Positions 1-9,651 of a stretch of 64,000 nt of DNA are shown here, one piece after another. Where the stretch lies: positions 70,740,529 to 70,804,528 of the forward strand of contig CM070873.1 of NCBI GenBank assembly GCA_036365515.1, in the 5' to 3' direction. Position 1 is the stretch's first letter. The number at the start of each line of letters is the position of its first letter. Below the pieces are notes generated by a model. That model saw only the letters and a list, made by a program, of their open reading frames with translations. It searched no databases and was not told the origin of the DNA. The translations under genes and the position numbers were made by a program. The DNA is from Torymus aiolomorphi. Its lineage: Eukaryota; Arthropoda; Insecta; Hymenoptera; Torymidae.

Positions 1-735
1 GTGCGTTGGACTACCAATGGTAGAGATGATAGGTCTTAGTGGGGTATTGTTCTTATGGATTTTTGGTAACCCATATGCTCTAGGAAGGACCGAGTTAGTT
101 TGTGTGAGTTGATTATTGTGATATTTTTTCTGAAGGTAGTCATTATTGTTTAAGTGAGTCAAAAGTTTGTGAACATCTGTTTTTAATTTTGATAAAGGAT
201 TTTTTCTAAGAATTTTATAAGTTTGTTGGTCGTTCAATAAGTCTTACATTTTACTTTGGTAGTCCAATACATTCATACAAACAGTTTGGTTTCCTTTATC
301 TGCGTGTGTGAAGAAAATTTCCGGGTTTCTTTTGAGAAATCTTTTTGTAATAGCTAAGTCTTTATGAAATTGTTTTTCTTGATAAGAAATATGTACATCT
401 CTTTTTTGGTTATTTATCATTACACTGGTTATTTTTTCCGGATTTCGTTCTTGATATCATTATTTAGGTCTGTATTCTTAAACTTGCTTTCTATATTTTT
501 GATAGTTGTTACTATGTCTATTTTTGAAATATTCGACGTTACATTATATTTTGGACCTAACGATACAATATTGGTAACTGATTCGGGAATTTGTATGTCA
601 GTTAAGTTTGTTACCCACTTATGTTTCTCAACAGTGATGTTTCTGTCTGTTCTGTATTTATTCATGAGTGAGTCAAATTTCTTTTTGAGTTTTTTCGTTA
701 GATCGGAATAAGCTAAATAATATAATAAGATTAGG
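1..735 (-). pseudogene. Penelope-like element: N-terminal region and start of reverse transcriptase, broken, running off the window
   Basis: On the minus strand the translation has the layout of a Penelope-like element (PLE) protein. A lysine-rich N-terminal part contains KWVTNL and VSLGPKYNV. It is followed by the RT finger region with HADKGNQTVCMNVLDY, a QTYKIL block and YGLPKIHK followed by LRPIIST, which are typical of PLE reverse transcriptases. The RT continues beyond base 1, so palm and thumb are not seen. Two breaks are visible: a frameshift in an A-run near 432-437 and an in-frame stop at 244-246. The piece lies head-to-head with the GIY-YIG piece at 754-1080, the inverted partial arrangement common in PLE insertions. 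This is a dead retroelement, not a host gene. Confidence 0.85.
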
Positions 736-753
736 AAAAGACAACTGGAAAAA

Positions 754-1080
754 ATGGACACTTGTGGAGTTGTTTACAAAATAGATTGCATGTCTTGCCC
801 AGCCACTTGTATAGGAGAAACGAAAAGAGCCTTAAAAACTAGAATTAATGAACACAAAAAAGGCTCAAATATCAAATCCGTTGTAGCAGCACATGCGACT
901 AACAATGCACATGAGATAAACTGGAATGATGTTGAAATTTTAGATAAAGAATCAAATTACAATAAGAGAATAATTTCAGAAATGCTACATATCAATATAT
1001 ATAATAACACGATGAATAAAATAGAAGACACCCAATATTTAAATCACATGTACAAAAAAGTAGTTAGAAAACTCCGTTGA
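754..1080 (+). CDS. Penelope-like element GIY-YIG endonuclease domain (fragment)
   Basis: This open frame of 108 codons matches the C-terminal endonuclease of PLE proteins. It has GVVYKIDC at residues 5-12 (the GIY strand), CPATCIGETKRALKTRINEH at about 15-34 (the YIG strand and the catalytic-type Arg), and SEMLHINIYNN...EDTQYLNHMYKK toward the end. The YIG tyrosine is Cys here. The domain nicks target DNA for target-primed reverse transcription. No RT lies in the same frame upstream; instead the RT part is on the opposite strand at 1-735. The ATG at 754 is therefore just the first Met of a truncated piece, not a real start. A relative of the same C-terminus is at 20930-21118. Confidence 0.8.
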   Translation: MDTCGVVYKIDCMSCPATCIGETKRALKTRINEHKKGSNIKSVVAAHATNNAHEINWNDVEILDKESNYNKRIISEMLHINIYNNTMNKIEDTQYLNHMYKKVVRKLR

Positions 1081-1380
1081 TATTTGTAAACAGTGCCGTA
1101 TGCTCGTTACATTGACGAACGGATAATTCTCCGTAATACTCAGGAAACAATACAGACTTTGTAAGTGTTAATTGTTACTTGTAAAATTATGTGTTCATAA
1201 TTAAGTTAATATACGTCGTTGTTAAAAGTTGTATTTTATACTTTGTTACTAGCTGCCTGAAGAGGGACATAATCAATAAAGGGTGTCCGAAACGTCGTAA
1301 AAAAACTATTGTTGTTATTTGCCACCTTCTCACGACAAACTTTGGTAGTAATTTTGGCCACTAGCTACAATTAACAATAT
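1081..1380 (+). repeat. PLE 3' flank / pseudo-LTR
   Basis: Noncoding tail of the PLE following the endonuclease stop. It shares TGACGAACGGAT and CCGTAATA with the centre of the hairpin at 31901-32220, and the CTGAAGA...GTCCGAAACGT block with the arms of that hairpin. These are therefore related PLE terminal sequences. Its end shares CTACCATTAGCTGC-type sequence with the hairpin outer ends (GTACGGCCATTAGCTAC). Confidence 0.6.
1257..1298 (+). ncRNA. Hammerhead-ribozyme-like motif in PLE terminal region
   Basis: The core CTGAAGA (fits CUGANGA) is followed by a stem II made from GGACA and TGTCC, then GAAAC, then GTCGTA. The last part can form a very short stem III with a GTA cleavage triplet. 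Short-stem-III hammerheads are known from PLE terminal repeats. Activity is inferred only. Confidence 0.5.
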
Positions 1381-2216
1381 TATTAGACCACTACCATTAG
1401 CTGCTTTCACCAATATTTGGATATAGTTTCTCTGATCAACAATACTGAGTCTATAGGTGGAGTTAATTTACACAAATGTAATGTTACAATAGATAATATG
1501 TATACTCAAGTAATCACAGATTGGGCTTTCATATTTCATGAGATCTTATGTAGAAAGTTATGTAGAAAGTTAAAATAATGCATGATGTATATAGTGGCGG
1601 TGTATATGTGAGAGTATAGGTGTATAGTAATGGATATAGTAGTGGTATATGTAATTACGCAGTTAGAACTTGTGTTGTTGTATTTAAGGACGTTCTCCGG
1701 CTCAACTTCATCAATATCTCGAAAATTGTAATCTAAAAATATCTTCATGAGTCGCTATAAACTACCGCAAAAATAATGAAAAATGACGATGTAAGAAAAA
1801 AGGTGTCAATACGATGTTTGAAATAAATACCACTTAACGGTGTGGCTATACATACATATACAAATAACATGGTAGTTTCTTTTTATGTTGCAATTCCTCT
1901 GAAATTAATACCGCTTGCCATATTGCAAATTATACCATATTATTCCTTTTGACTTCTCTTTTAATGCCTCACGGTTAAAAAAAACACAGAAAACTTTTTT
2001 ACAATAAATTAAAATGTATTTTTCAAACGAGCTTAGATAGGGATCCTATGTTAACGCTAAAACTTTACAGTCAAATATTTCTATTTTGAATACCAATTTA
2101 GATGCCGGGCTTTGAAGCATGTACTCAGGACACTAAATTAAGCTTTCTCAACAAATTTCACAAAAATCACAAGAACTGTGATTTTTCGGAGAACGTCCTT
2201 AACATTATTTAGTCTT
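1381..2216. other. AT-rich noncoding DNA with a dispersed repeat
   Basis: No gene is visible. Bases 1590-1690 share a GTGTATATGTGAGAGTAT...TATATGTAATTACG block with 18178-18240, and a CCTTAACATTATTTAGT block at 2198-2214 recurs at 18244-18260. Both ends of one dispersed repeat family are therefore present in two places. Confidence 0.5.
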
Positions 2217-2670
2217 TAACATTATGATTGACCTTGGGAACAGTTATTAATTAGTATCCGGCCTTTGATTATTGTCTATACATTTAATTCCTAATTCAAT
2301 AATTAATTAAATAATTAATTAATTCATAAGAGCTGATTCGCCTAATTGGGTACTGTTATTAATTAGTATCCGACCTTTGATTCTTGTCGATACATTTAAT
2401 TACTAATTACAAATTTTTCATAAGAGCTGATTCGCCTAATTGGGTACTGTTATTAATTATTATCCGACCTTTTATTATTATCAATTGTTTCATGCCTTCG
2501 AACAATGAAAAATGCATTGTTAAACAGTTGTAAACAATACTGCGTGAGTAACCAAGTGGCGATGGCACAATATAAATGGATGTAGCAAGAGCCAAGCACA
2601 AGAGTGGTTTAGCGGAGCAACTGGCCGAGGCCTACGGGTGTCGATGCCTGGCGCCACGCGAGGTACGTCG

Positions 2671-3389
2671 CACACTGGGGCCATACGGATTTTTTGGTTC
2701 AAAACCACCTACAGGTCGCAATTCTCAACGGAATCTCAAAATTTTTGCTTAGGAACATTCGTTATCAAATATCGAAGAGCCCTACGAAGCCTGATTTTCC
2801 AAAAAATTAACCTATAAATCTAAGGAGTCATATAATCCTATCACATCAACCAATCGATTCAATTTTTGACCTGCAAATCCCAAAAATACGATAAACCTTT
2901 AATTTGTAAGCCCTTTACTCGTGAACTCTTGACCTTTGATCCAGTAAGCCATGCACTCATAAACTCTAAACCTATAAGCCCTAAACTCATAAGTCTTAAG
3001 GGGGTCTTACACCTAGTGGCTTCGGAGGCCAAAATCAGCTATAAAAAAGAGAAAAATGTTATTTAAACCACATACAATGTATATCCTAAAAATATACACT
3101 ATTTCTGACAGAATGGCCCAAGACTTAATCTGTAGACCAATTTTATGAATCAAGGTTAAGAGAGCATGTGTTAAGGACTTATAAATTGAAGTTTTATAGC
3201 ATTTTTGGGAATCACAAGTGTAAATTTTGGAGTTATAGGTTATAAATTAGGTTTATAGGTTCATATTTTCAAAATTAAGCTTCGTAGCGGTCTTTGGTAT
3301 TTTGTCACAAAAGTTCCTGTTTTTGAATTTTCAAATTCGGTTGAGAATTATGACCTCTAGGTGGTTTTGAACCTTTCGGTCCCAGTGTG
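2671..3389. mobile_element. Transib-like non-autonomous element with 5-bp TSD CGTCG
   Basis: The ends are inverted: CACACTGGG at 2671 and CCCAGTGTG ending at 3389, with longer imperfect inverted sequence (TTCAAAACCACCTA / TAGGTGGTTTTGAA). The element is flanked by CGTCG at 2666-2670 and 3390-3394. The neighbouring tandem unit around 4190 gives the empty site (TACGTCGACACCCG). A 5-bp GC-rich CGNCG-type duplication and a CAC-starting TIR fit the Transib superfamily. No transposase is encoded. Superfamily assignment is inference from TSD and TIR. Confidence 0.65.
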
Positions 3390-3543
3390 CGTCGACACCC
3401 GTAGGTATACCGCGACAGTTTTCACATGGACCGGGCTTTCGCGCATGATGTATTCTTTATTGCGAATTTTCCATAATAACTGATTGACTTTAGGAACTGC
3501 TATTAATTAGTATCCGACCTTTGATTCTTGTCGATACATTTAA

Positions 3544-3921
3544 GGAGGTGCCATAGTCGTACCGTTACCGACCGAGAAATTCACATAGTTTCAAGCTGAT
3601 TAAAAATAAAATACGTAAAATCACAAAAAAACAAGAGAACACTTCGCTGCAGTTTTGAACGTTCTATCACCTAGTAAAAGTTTGAAGTCGAAATATTAAG
3701 TGGTTTTTGCAAAAACTTTGAACAAAACAAAATTCGGTTTCGTTCAAAGTTTTTGCAAAAACAACTTGATATTTCGACTCCAAACTTTTACTGGATGATA
3801 GAACGTTCAAAACCGCAGCGAAGTGTTCACTTGATTTTTTGTGATTCAACGTATTTTATTTTTAATCAGCTTGAAACTGTGTGAATTGCTCGGTCGGTAA
3901 TGGTAGGACTATGGAACCCCG
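3544..3921. mobile_element. Palindromic MITE with TTAA target duplication
   Basis: Two arms of about 175 bp are nearly perfect inverted copies (CATAGTCGTACCG...CGAGAAATTCACA and its reverse near 3870-3915), centred near 3735. TTAA lies at 3540-3543 and 3922-3925. The empty site CATTTAATTCCTAATTG exists in the next unit (about 4336). TTAA suggests a piggyBac-type target, but the TIR does not otherwise prove the family. Confidence 0.7.
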
Positions 3922-4640
3922 TTAATTCCTAATTGCAAATTTTTCATAAGAGCTGATTCGCCTTGGGTACTGTTATTAATTAGTATCAAACCTTTTATTA
4001 TTATCATTTGTTTCATACCTTTAAACAATAAAAAATGCATTGTTAAACAGTTATAAACAATGCCGCGTGAGCAACGAAGTGGCGTTGGCACAATATAAAT
4101 GGATGTAGCAAGATCCAAGCGCAAGAGTGGCATAGCGGAGCAATTGGCCGAGGCCTACGAGTGTCAATGCCTGGTGCCGCCCGAGCTACGTCGACACCCG
4201 TAGGTATGCTGCGACAGCTTTCACACGGACCGAGCTTCCGCGCATGATGTATTTTTCATTGCGAATTTTCCGTAAGAACTGATTGACCTTGGGAACTGTC
4301 ATTAATTAGTATCCGACCTTTGAGTCTTCTCGATACATTTAATTCCTAATTGCAAATTTTTTATAAGAGCTGATTCGCCTTGGGTACTGTTATTAATTAG
4401 TATCCGACCTTTTATTATTATCAATTGTTTGATGCCTTTAAACAATGAAAAATGCATCGTTAAACAGTTGTAAACAATGCCGCGTGTGTAACAAGTGGCG
4501 ATGGAATAATATAAATGGATATAGCAAGAGCCAAGCGCAAGAGTGGCTTAGTGGAGCAACTGGCCGAGGCCTGCGGGTGTCGATGCCTGGTGCTGCTCGA
4601 GCTATGTCGACGCCGTTGGTATACGGCGACAGTTTTTTAA

Positions 4641-5438
4641 CGAACACACGGATTCAGACAATATCGCTTATGCAAAGCGTAATTCCTGCCACAGGCCTCA
4701 CCATAATTAGACTTCGTATCACCTAAATTCATAACTAAATTTACAGCACTGCGTGACCGAAATACGCACTCATGTTACAAATAGGCGTGACAGCAGATTT
4801 AGGTAAACGTTAAAAAATATCGTACAACTCTAGTCCCTTCAGTGGGCCAATGCGCGACATGAATTATCACGCTCTTTACGCTCGGTCGCTAATTTCACGG
4901 CATGCCATACTGGGCCACTAGTATCTTAATATACTCTATAACATCGTTTATTGTTTTTCTATTATTTATTTATTCTTATTCATAACAAAGTGATTGTTAC
5001 ATTTAGCAAGAAAAAAAGGATTAGTATCGAACTTGAGTTTTGGTGTTGATAATGGGGTTTTATTTTTTCTTTTTATAAACAAGAGATTATTCACTCATTC
5101 GATTGCCATTTCAGTGCGCGCGCAGGCGTGTGGCCAATCGACGACGACGACGACGATATGCCCGTGTGCGTGTACACCCAAGCGCATGCGCTGTCTGCAG
5201 TCTGCAACTCGTTGCTCTTTTGTCCTCGTGCGAGAGTGCACTGCGAGTATAAGCGACTCGGCGACGCCGTAGATGTGCGAAAAGGACCGGACCGAACTTT
5301 ATTCTGTTGTAGCCGAGAGTATCGCGAGAAAAACAAGCGTGCACGAAGCAAAGCCGCCTACTTACTACCTTCTATTTTGACGGCCGCTAGCGGAGTCCTA
5401 ACGTAACAAACAGTCAAGTCAACATCACACGCTACAAC
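4641..5438. other. Unassigned; AT-rich, then a CpG-rich promoter-like stretch
   Basis: Bases 4641-4990 show no features. From 5110 to 5410 the DNA becomes GC-rich with a short (CGA)n run at 5139-5155 and a GAGTATAAGCG TATA-like sequence near 5245. This leads to the ATG at 5439. It could be a host promoter and 5' leader, but that is inference. Overlapping ORFs on both strands here do not resemble proteins. Confidence 0.35.
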
Positions 5439-5536
5439 ATGTCAAGTCATCGCAGAAACTATAAGGCAAAGAATAGCAGCAGCAGCCAGTCTCGAGGGCC
5501 TAACAGGGATAGACAAAGAATATCAAACAGGTGCAG
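5439..5536 (+). CDS. Possible first coding exon, unknown
   Basis: ATG at 5439 opens a frame beginning MSSHRRNYKAKNSSSSQ, rich in Ser, Arg and Gln. A good donor, CAG|GTACGTAAAG, follows at 5536/5537. The upstream GC-rich leader with a TATA-like box makes a transcript start plausible. If read through, the frame stays open to 5771, but that extension is not protein-like. The nearest good acceptor-linked piece downstream is at 7459. No known family is recognised. It could be a decayed host transcript or chance. Confidence 0.25.
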
Positions 5537-7458
5537 GTACGTAAAGAACACATTTGAGTCTGGTGCTTCACAAGATTCGGAAACGGCCCATTTATCTGCA
5601 AAACTCAAGTATAGAAGTCGCACGATGTCCATTCCAATGATCTGTAGCATCAGAAACACGCTTAGATGCCTGCGCAGGAAGATGCCAAGCATAGCACCAA
5701 ATACGTCGACTTATCGTCGAGGTCGTCGTTCTCTCCTCCAGGAAGCCAGATATTTTCGAGCAGATGAGTGAGGTGAGGAAATTTATAGAGCAGATTGTGC
5801 TCACATCACTCGCATCCAGGTACAGCTATTAAGCAGATAAGCCGATTGACTCCAAAATACTCCAAAATACGTCAGTCAGACAGCCTTCACAGTTGATAAG
5901 TCACCAAAAATGCTCCAGTTTTAGCACCGTAAATTCTGCAGAAGTAGATGTCCTTCGATAGCAGCAGCAGTAGTCAAATAAGCAGTGAATGAACAGTGAC
6001 TTCATGAGGCCAGAAAACAAGAGGCTGCAGCCCATGATTGAACAAGACAACCGCAAACTGCACTGAGTTGAAGGAGTTTTTTCACACACACAAGCTGCAG
6101 GAGAAGCAGAGAACATCAAATATCAGCAGTGCTATACAGACCAGCAGATGATATTTCTCGGTTAAATTATCATGGTGAGTATTAAATAATAATTCTTCAT
6201 TCTGTGACACAGTCGTTATAGAGATGTATAAAAATAATCTTTTTCTCCACTTGCGCCTGTATCAGATCTTTGTGTGTGTCAGTTTGGGTATTTGTGTTCG
6301 TGTTTTACAATAAATAAGATGTTTATCTCTAATATTACTGCTCTCTTACATGTCTCTTTCTTTTAATGCATTTTTTTTCAACCAGAGTATTATTATTCCT
6401 AAGTTAATCTCACTTTATATTAATTAATTGTCGAAATGCACCCTTCTTGAATACCTTTCAAAAATAATTAATTAAACTTGTTTTTTTGTGTGTCTGTGTG
6501 TTTGTTGTACGGGTGTCAGTGTTCTTGTTTGTGTTATTTGTGAATAAAACTAAATAATTATTCTTCTTTCTTTAATTCTCTTCTTTAAGCTGTGTTTTGT
6601 ATGGATGAACTCCTCTTCCTGACTCTGTCTTTCTGGCTACTCCTTCATTTCTTCTTCCTCCTCCTGTTTCTCTGTGAACTGCATATTTTCCTCTTCTTCC
6701 TCCTTTGTTTCACTTCTTGTCTCATGACTTCCATGGCTAGCTGTCTCAGCTCTCCAGCGCCCGCTTTCAACCTTTACAATCAACCCCCTATCCTTCCTCT
6801 CTTCTATCTCCTTCATTGTGTAATGGGTGTATTCTCCTCCATCTTCTCTCCCCTTTCTACTTTCTTGCTTGGTTTCTCTACCTGCATGGTGTTTAATATT
6901 TACTTTAAGAGTTAGGTTAAGTAACAAATCTGTGTAAGCGTGTAAGAGTAATTAAAAATTGATTATAATGTCTAAAAGTCGGTTTTATTGTAGTAAAAAA
7001 TAAACAATCCACACCATTACTCAAAATCTATGATTCTTCTATAATTTCTATAATTCTTACACGCTTTTACAGATTGAATACTCAATCATCTCTCTTTAAA
7101 GTAAATATTAAATTCAATGCATATTGCAAAAATCCCTGCTAGATCTGACGGTCACACTCAGATTATACTGGATTTCACCTTTGCATAGGAAAATATTTAA
7201 ATATAGTCTTTAAAATTTAAAAATTTAAAAGAAATTTAAAGCCATCTGTCAGATTTAGCAGATGAGTTCAAGATACCCATTTCAGGTATACAAGTAAGTC
7301 TTATACACAATGCATGTAGCGAATATCCCTGCTAAATCTGACAGGTGGCTCTCATGTACTAGAAGTATGAATTTTCTATTAAAATATTAAGTACACGTGG
7401 ATGGGTGTTAAGAAGTGGCTCTCGTTGTTAATACTGATCTATTGTAATTTCTTTCCAG
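5537..7458. other. Intron-like or intergenic DNA
   Basis: The stretch holds CT-rich low-complexity DNA at 6590-6860, a possible donor ATG|GTGAGT at 6174, and an inverted repeat at 6893-7113. Two related blocks, TCCCTGCTAGATCTGAC near 7133 and TCCCTGCTAAATCTGAC near 7327, form a short direct repeat. No protein-coding gene is recognised. The open frames over the CT-rich tract are low complexity on both strands. Confidence 0.4.
6893..7113. repeat. Imperfect inverted repeat (MITE-like)
   Basis: AATATTTACTTTAAGAG at the left is matched inverted by CTTTAAAGTAAATATT at the right. AAATCTGTGTAAGCGTGTAAG is matched by CTTACACGCTTTTACAGATT. No clear TSD was found. Confidence 0.45.
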
Positions 7459-7489
7459 AACAAGCAGCAGGAGCAATAGCAGCAGCAAC

Positions 7490-7579
7490 ATGAGCTCAGT
7501 TGAACCAGTCAAGTGTATGGTTGTTGGAGATACCTACGTGATAGACACCTTTGCTCGAGAATATGTGCCCATGGATTAA
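7490..7579 (+). pseudogene. Rho-family GTPase-like N-terminal remnant
   Basis: The ORF after a plausible acceptor (CTTTCCAG at 7451-7458) begins MSSVEPVKCMVVGD and ends AREYVPMD before a stop. The KC.VVGD start and the EYVP segment recall the N-terminus of Rho/Rac/Cdc42 proteins. However, the P-loop GxxxxGKT is absent, the stretch between is shortened, and everything after the switch I region is missing. It cannot be a working GTPase. It may be the last exon of a decayed transcript starting near 5439, a retropseudogene fragment, or coincidence over 29 residues. Confidence 0.3.
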
Positions 7580-7696
7580 GCGTGCTTTCTCTCTTTTGGT
7601 TGATTGTTTAAACATTTTTTTGGGGGTTAAATAACTCATTACTGTGATAAGTATTCTAGAATGTCTATTAATAGTGTAGTGTACGAGTAACGATAT

Positions 7697-7702
7697 GTTC
7701 TA
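7697..7702. repeat. Target-site duplication GTTCTA (left)
   Basis: GTTCTA directly precedes the AG terminus of the Polinton and recurs directly after its CT terminus at 15247-15252. Six-base duplications are the Polinton rule. Confidence 0.85.
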
Positions 7703-8092
7703 AGTAGTATAACTAGGCCGGTTCTGCCCCCCCCCCCCACCACGTGAATCTCCGCCCACTTTCGAGAAGCTTCTACCCTTCCATTTGTAATGACGTCATC
7801 AAATAAAAATTATCCGTATTTTATTATCACATTTTTGCATGATTTTTACCCGACGGCGGGCGGCGGCGGCGGCGGCGGCGCGCACGGGGACTAGCATCTT
7901 ACCGCGGTGACAAGCTGGACGACCGCGGGGATGAGCTGATTCGCGCGGGCGCGCGGAGATGAGCATATCACCGCGGTGGCTAGCTGATTTCCGCGGTCAT
8001 TAGCATACACCGCGTGTAAGTATATTTACCGCATCGATGAGCTGACTTTCGCGGGCATTAGTCTATCGTCGCTGGTAAGACATTTACCGCGC
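7703..8092 (+). repeat. Polinton left TIR
   Basis: This is the inverted copy of 14805-15246. It includes a C-run at 7727-7738, a shared block with HSE and CRE motifs, a (GGC)n tract near 7860-7878 and an array of CCGCGG/AGCTGAT motifs. It lacks a segment of roughly 57 bp present in the right TIR next to the G-run (15153-15209), hence the shorter length. Confidence 0.9.
7761..7798. promoter_or_regulatory. Heat-shock element and CRE in left TIR
   Basis: TTCGAGAAGCTTC at 7761-7773 is a perfect alternating TTC/GAA/TTC trimer with 2-bp spacing, the HSF1 binding consensus. TGACGTCA at 7791-7798 is the palindromic CRE bound by CREB/ATF proteins. Both are conserved in the right TIR. Function is inferred from motif match only. 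Confidence 0.5.
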
Positions 8093-9410
8093 GTTTATTT
8101 TTTTTCGAGGTGGCCTGCATTTTGATGTGACTAACTCAGTAAGTGTATTTCGGCTATAGCATGTTGAACTATCGCATCTCTTCGTTGTTCCGATATTCGT
8201 AGTTGCCTTATCGCTATTAATTCTAAGAACTCCAGAGTATTTTAATTGCGTTCTCCTTGCAATCGTTTCCTGACAACGACCCACAAAACTTAATAGTATT
8301 TCATAGAATTTTACCCGGTAAATCGAAATACTGTTTTGATTAACTGCATATACAAACGATAAGAGTGACGACGTCGATGGAAATCCTAGATATAATAATT
8401 ATTGAAGTGGGTCCATACAAAGGAGGCAAGACGAAAAGTATTTCACTCTTGCCAGCAACCCTGACACGGGTGACGTCATCGCATGCTGTGCAGGTTGAAA
8501 CGTGCCTTCTGGTATGAGTATTTTGCGGGCATTAGTCTATCATCGCTGGTAAGATATTTATCGCGAGAGAGCGAGAGCGAGGGCGAGAGAGAGCTTTCGA
8601 GGTGGGCTGCATGTATTATGTGACTCTAACTAAGTATATTTCGGCTATAACAGACTGAGCTGTAAACCCGGTTGGCCCGACACACAACATGACGTATAGT
8701 TTTTATCTCGATTGTGCTTCTCGACTTTCATGCGTCAATAGGATCGTATTTTACGACGCTGACCCATGCACGTACGTGCGCGTGCATGTTTGACGAATCG
8801 TTGTTCCTTTTTCACATCTGAAGTGCGTGTATAGTGCCGCTATTCTTTTCGATGCTCACCCTTTATAATAAGATGTGTATTTTGAATCTCAGAAATATTT
8901 CGAAGAAAATGTGCTCACGGGATGGACGCTGACGCAAACTCCGACGAGATGCTGCACGGGCCACATCATCGCATGCTGTGCAGGTTGAAACGTGCCTTCT
9001 GGTACGAGTATCATCTTGCGCGTGCCCTCCATCTTATCGCAAACGCCTCTTGTCGATATCGTTCAATTTTACGTCCCCTTGTAAAACATTCAACACGCGC
9101 TCGCATATGCACTTGACGATCGGTTTGTCAACCGTGCGCGCGATAGCCTTTCGATGTTCTTATCTTACAGTGAGACATATGGCATACCGAAAAAGTATCA
9201 AATTTCAACCGCTTCCTGTCAACGGCTCCCAAAACTTAATAGTATTTCATGGAATTTTCCATGGCAAATCGAAATTCTGTTTTGGTTAACTGCATATACA
9301 AACGATAAGAGTGACGACGTCGATGGAAACCCTCGAAATAATAGACTCATACAAGGAGGAAAGACGGAGAGCATTTCAGTCTTGCTCGGAGACGAGAGCA
9401 GAATAGTCGT
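8051..9410 (+). repeat. Imperfect duplications in the Polinton left subterminal region; no gene
   Basis: The inner TIR motif GCGGGCATTAGTCTATC at 8052 recurs at 8525. The following TTTCGGCTATA block recurs (8147 and 8639). A block with CGCATGCTGTGCAGGTTGA is at 8480 and 8970, and a block around AACTTAATAGTATTTCAT is at 8287 and 9233. The spacings differ, so several duplications occurred. No integrase or other coding sequence is found in 8100-9600, where another Polinton gene would be expected. Confidence 0.6.
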
Positions 9411-9590
9411 GTCTTGAATTAATACCATATATACTTGCCACAGTCAAATATCAGAATACACACAGCATTTTTATTAGTTTATTCTCAAATAAGTATTTAT
9501 TTATCGTTAAACTTGCTACCTCGAAAGGACATAAGATTACAATAAATTCTTAAAATTTGTTATTCTATTCATAATTAGTCATACGGGCCT

Positions 9591-9626
9591 TATAAATACG
9601 ACGAGGGAGCTGGAATTCTTTCATTG
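9591..9626 (+). promoter_or_regulatory. Core promoter of the Polinton polymerase gene
   Basis: TATAAATA at 9591-9598 is followed about 30 bp later by TCATTG (9621-9626), an initiator-like start. The first ATG in frame is at 9652. Confidence 0.45.
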
Positions 9627-9651
9627 TGCAACGAAGTTTTAAGTGATCACT

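Larger units (their letters stand above)
2217..4640 (+). repeat. Three tandem ~415-bp units with tRNA-like Pol III boxes
   Basis: The unit carries TATTAATTAGTATCCGACC, then AAAATGCATTGTTAAACAG, then TATAAATGGATGTAGCAAGA, then a tRNA-like block. That block has TGGCTTAGCGG as a box A candidate and GGGTGTCGATGCC as a box B candidate, followed by GACACCCGTAGGTAT. tRNA-like blocks lie at about 2585-2655, 4095-4180 and 4520-4600. The middle unit is uninterrupted (about 3926-4331). The first unit is split by insertions at 2671-3389 and 3544-3921. Several short ORFs here are by-products of the repeat. It resembles a tRNA-derived SINE in tandem, but the box B match is imperfect. Confidence 0.6.

Noticed and set aside
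6592..6927. Hydrophobic ORF (+) or Glu-rich ORF (-)
   Set aside because: CT-rich low-complexity DNA opens frames on both strands; no domain or start context.
8922..9289. Missing Polinton integrase in the ORFs near 8.9-9.3 kb
   Set aside because: No zinc finger or DDE motifs; the ORFs lie on duplicated subterminal repeats.
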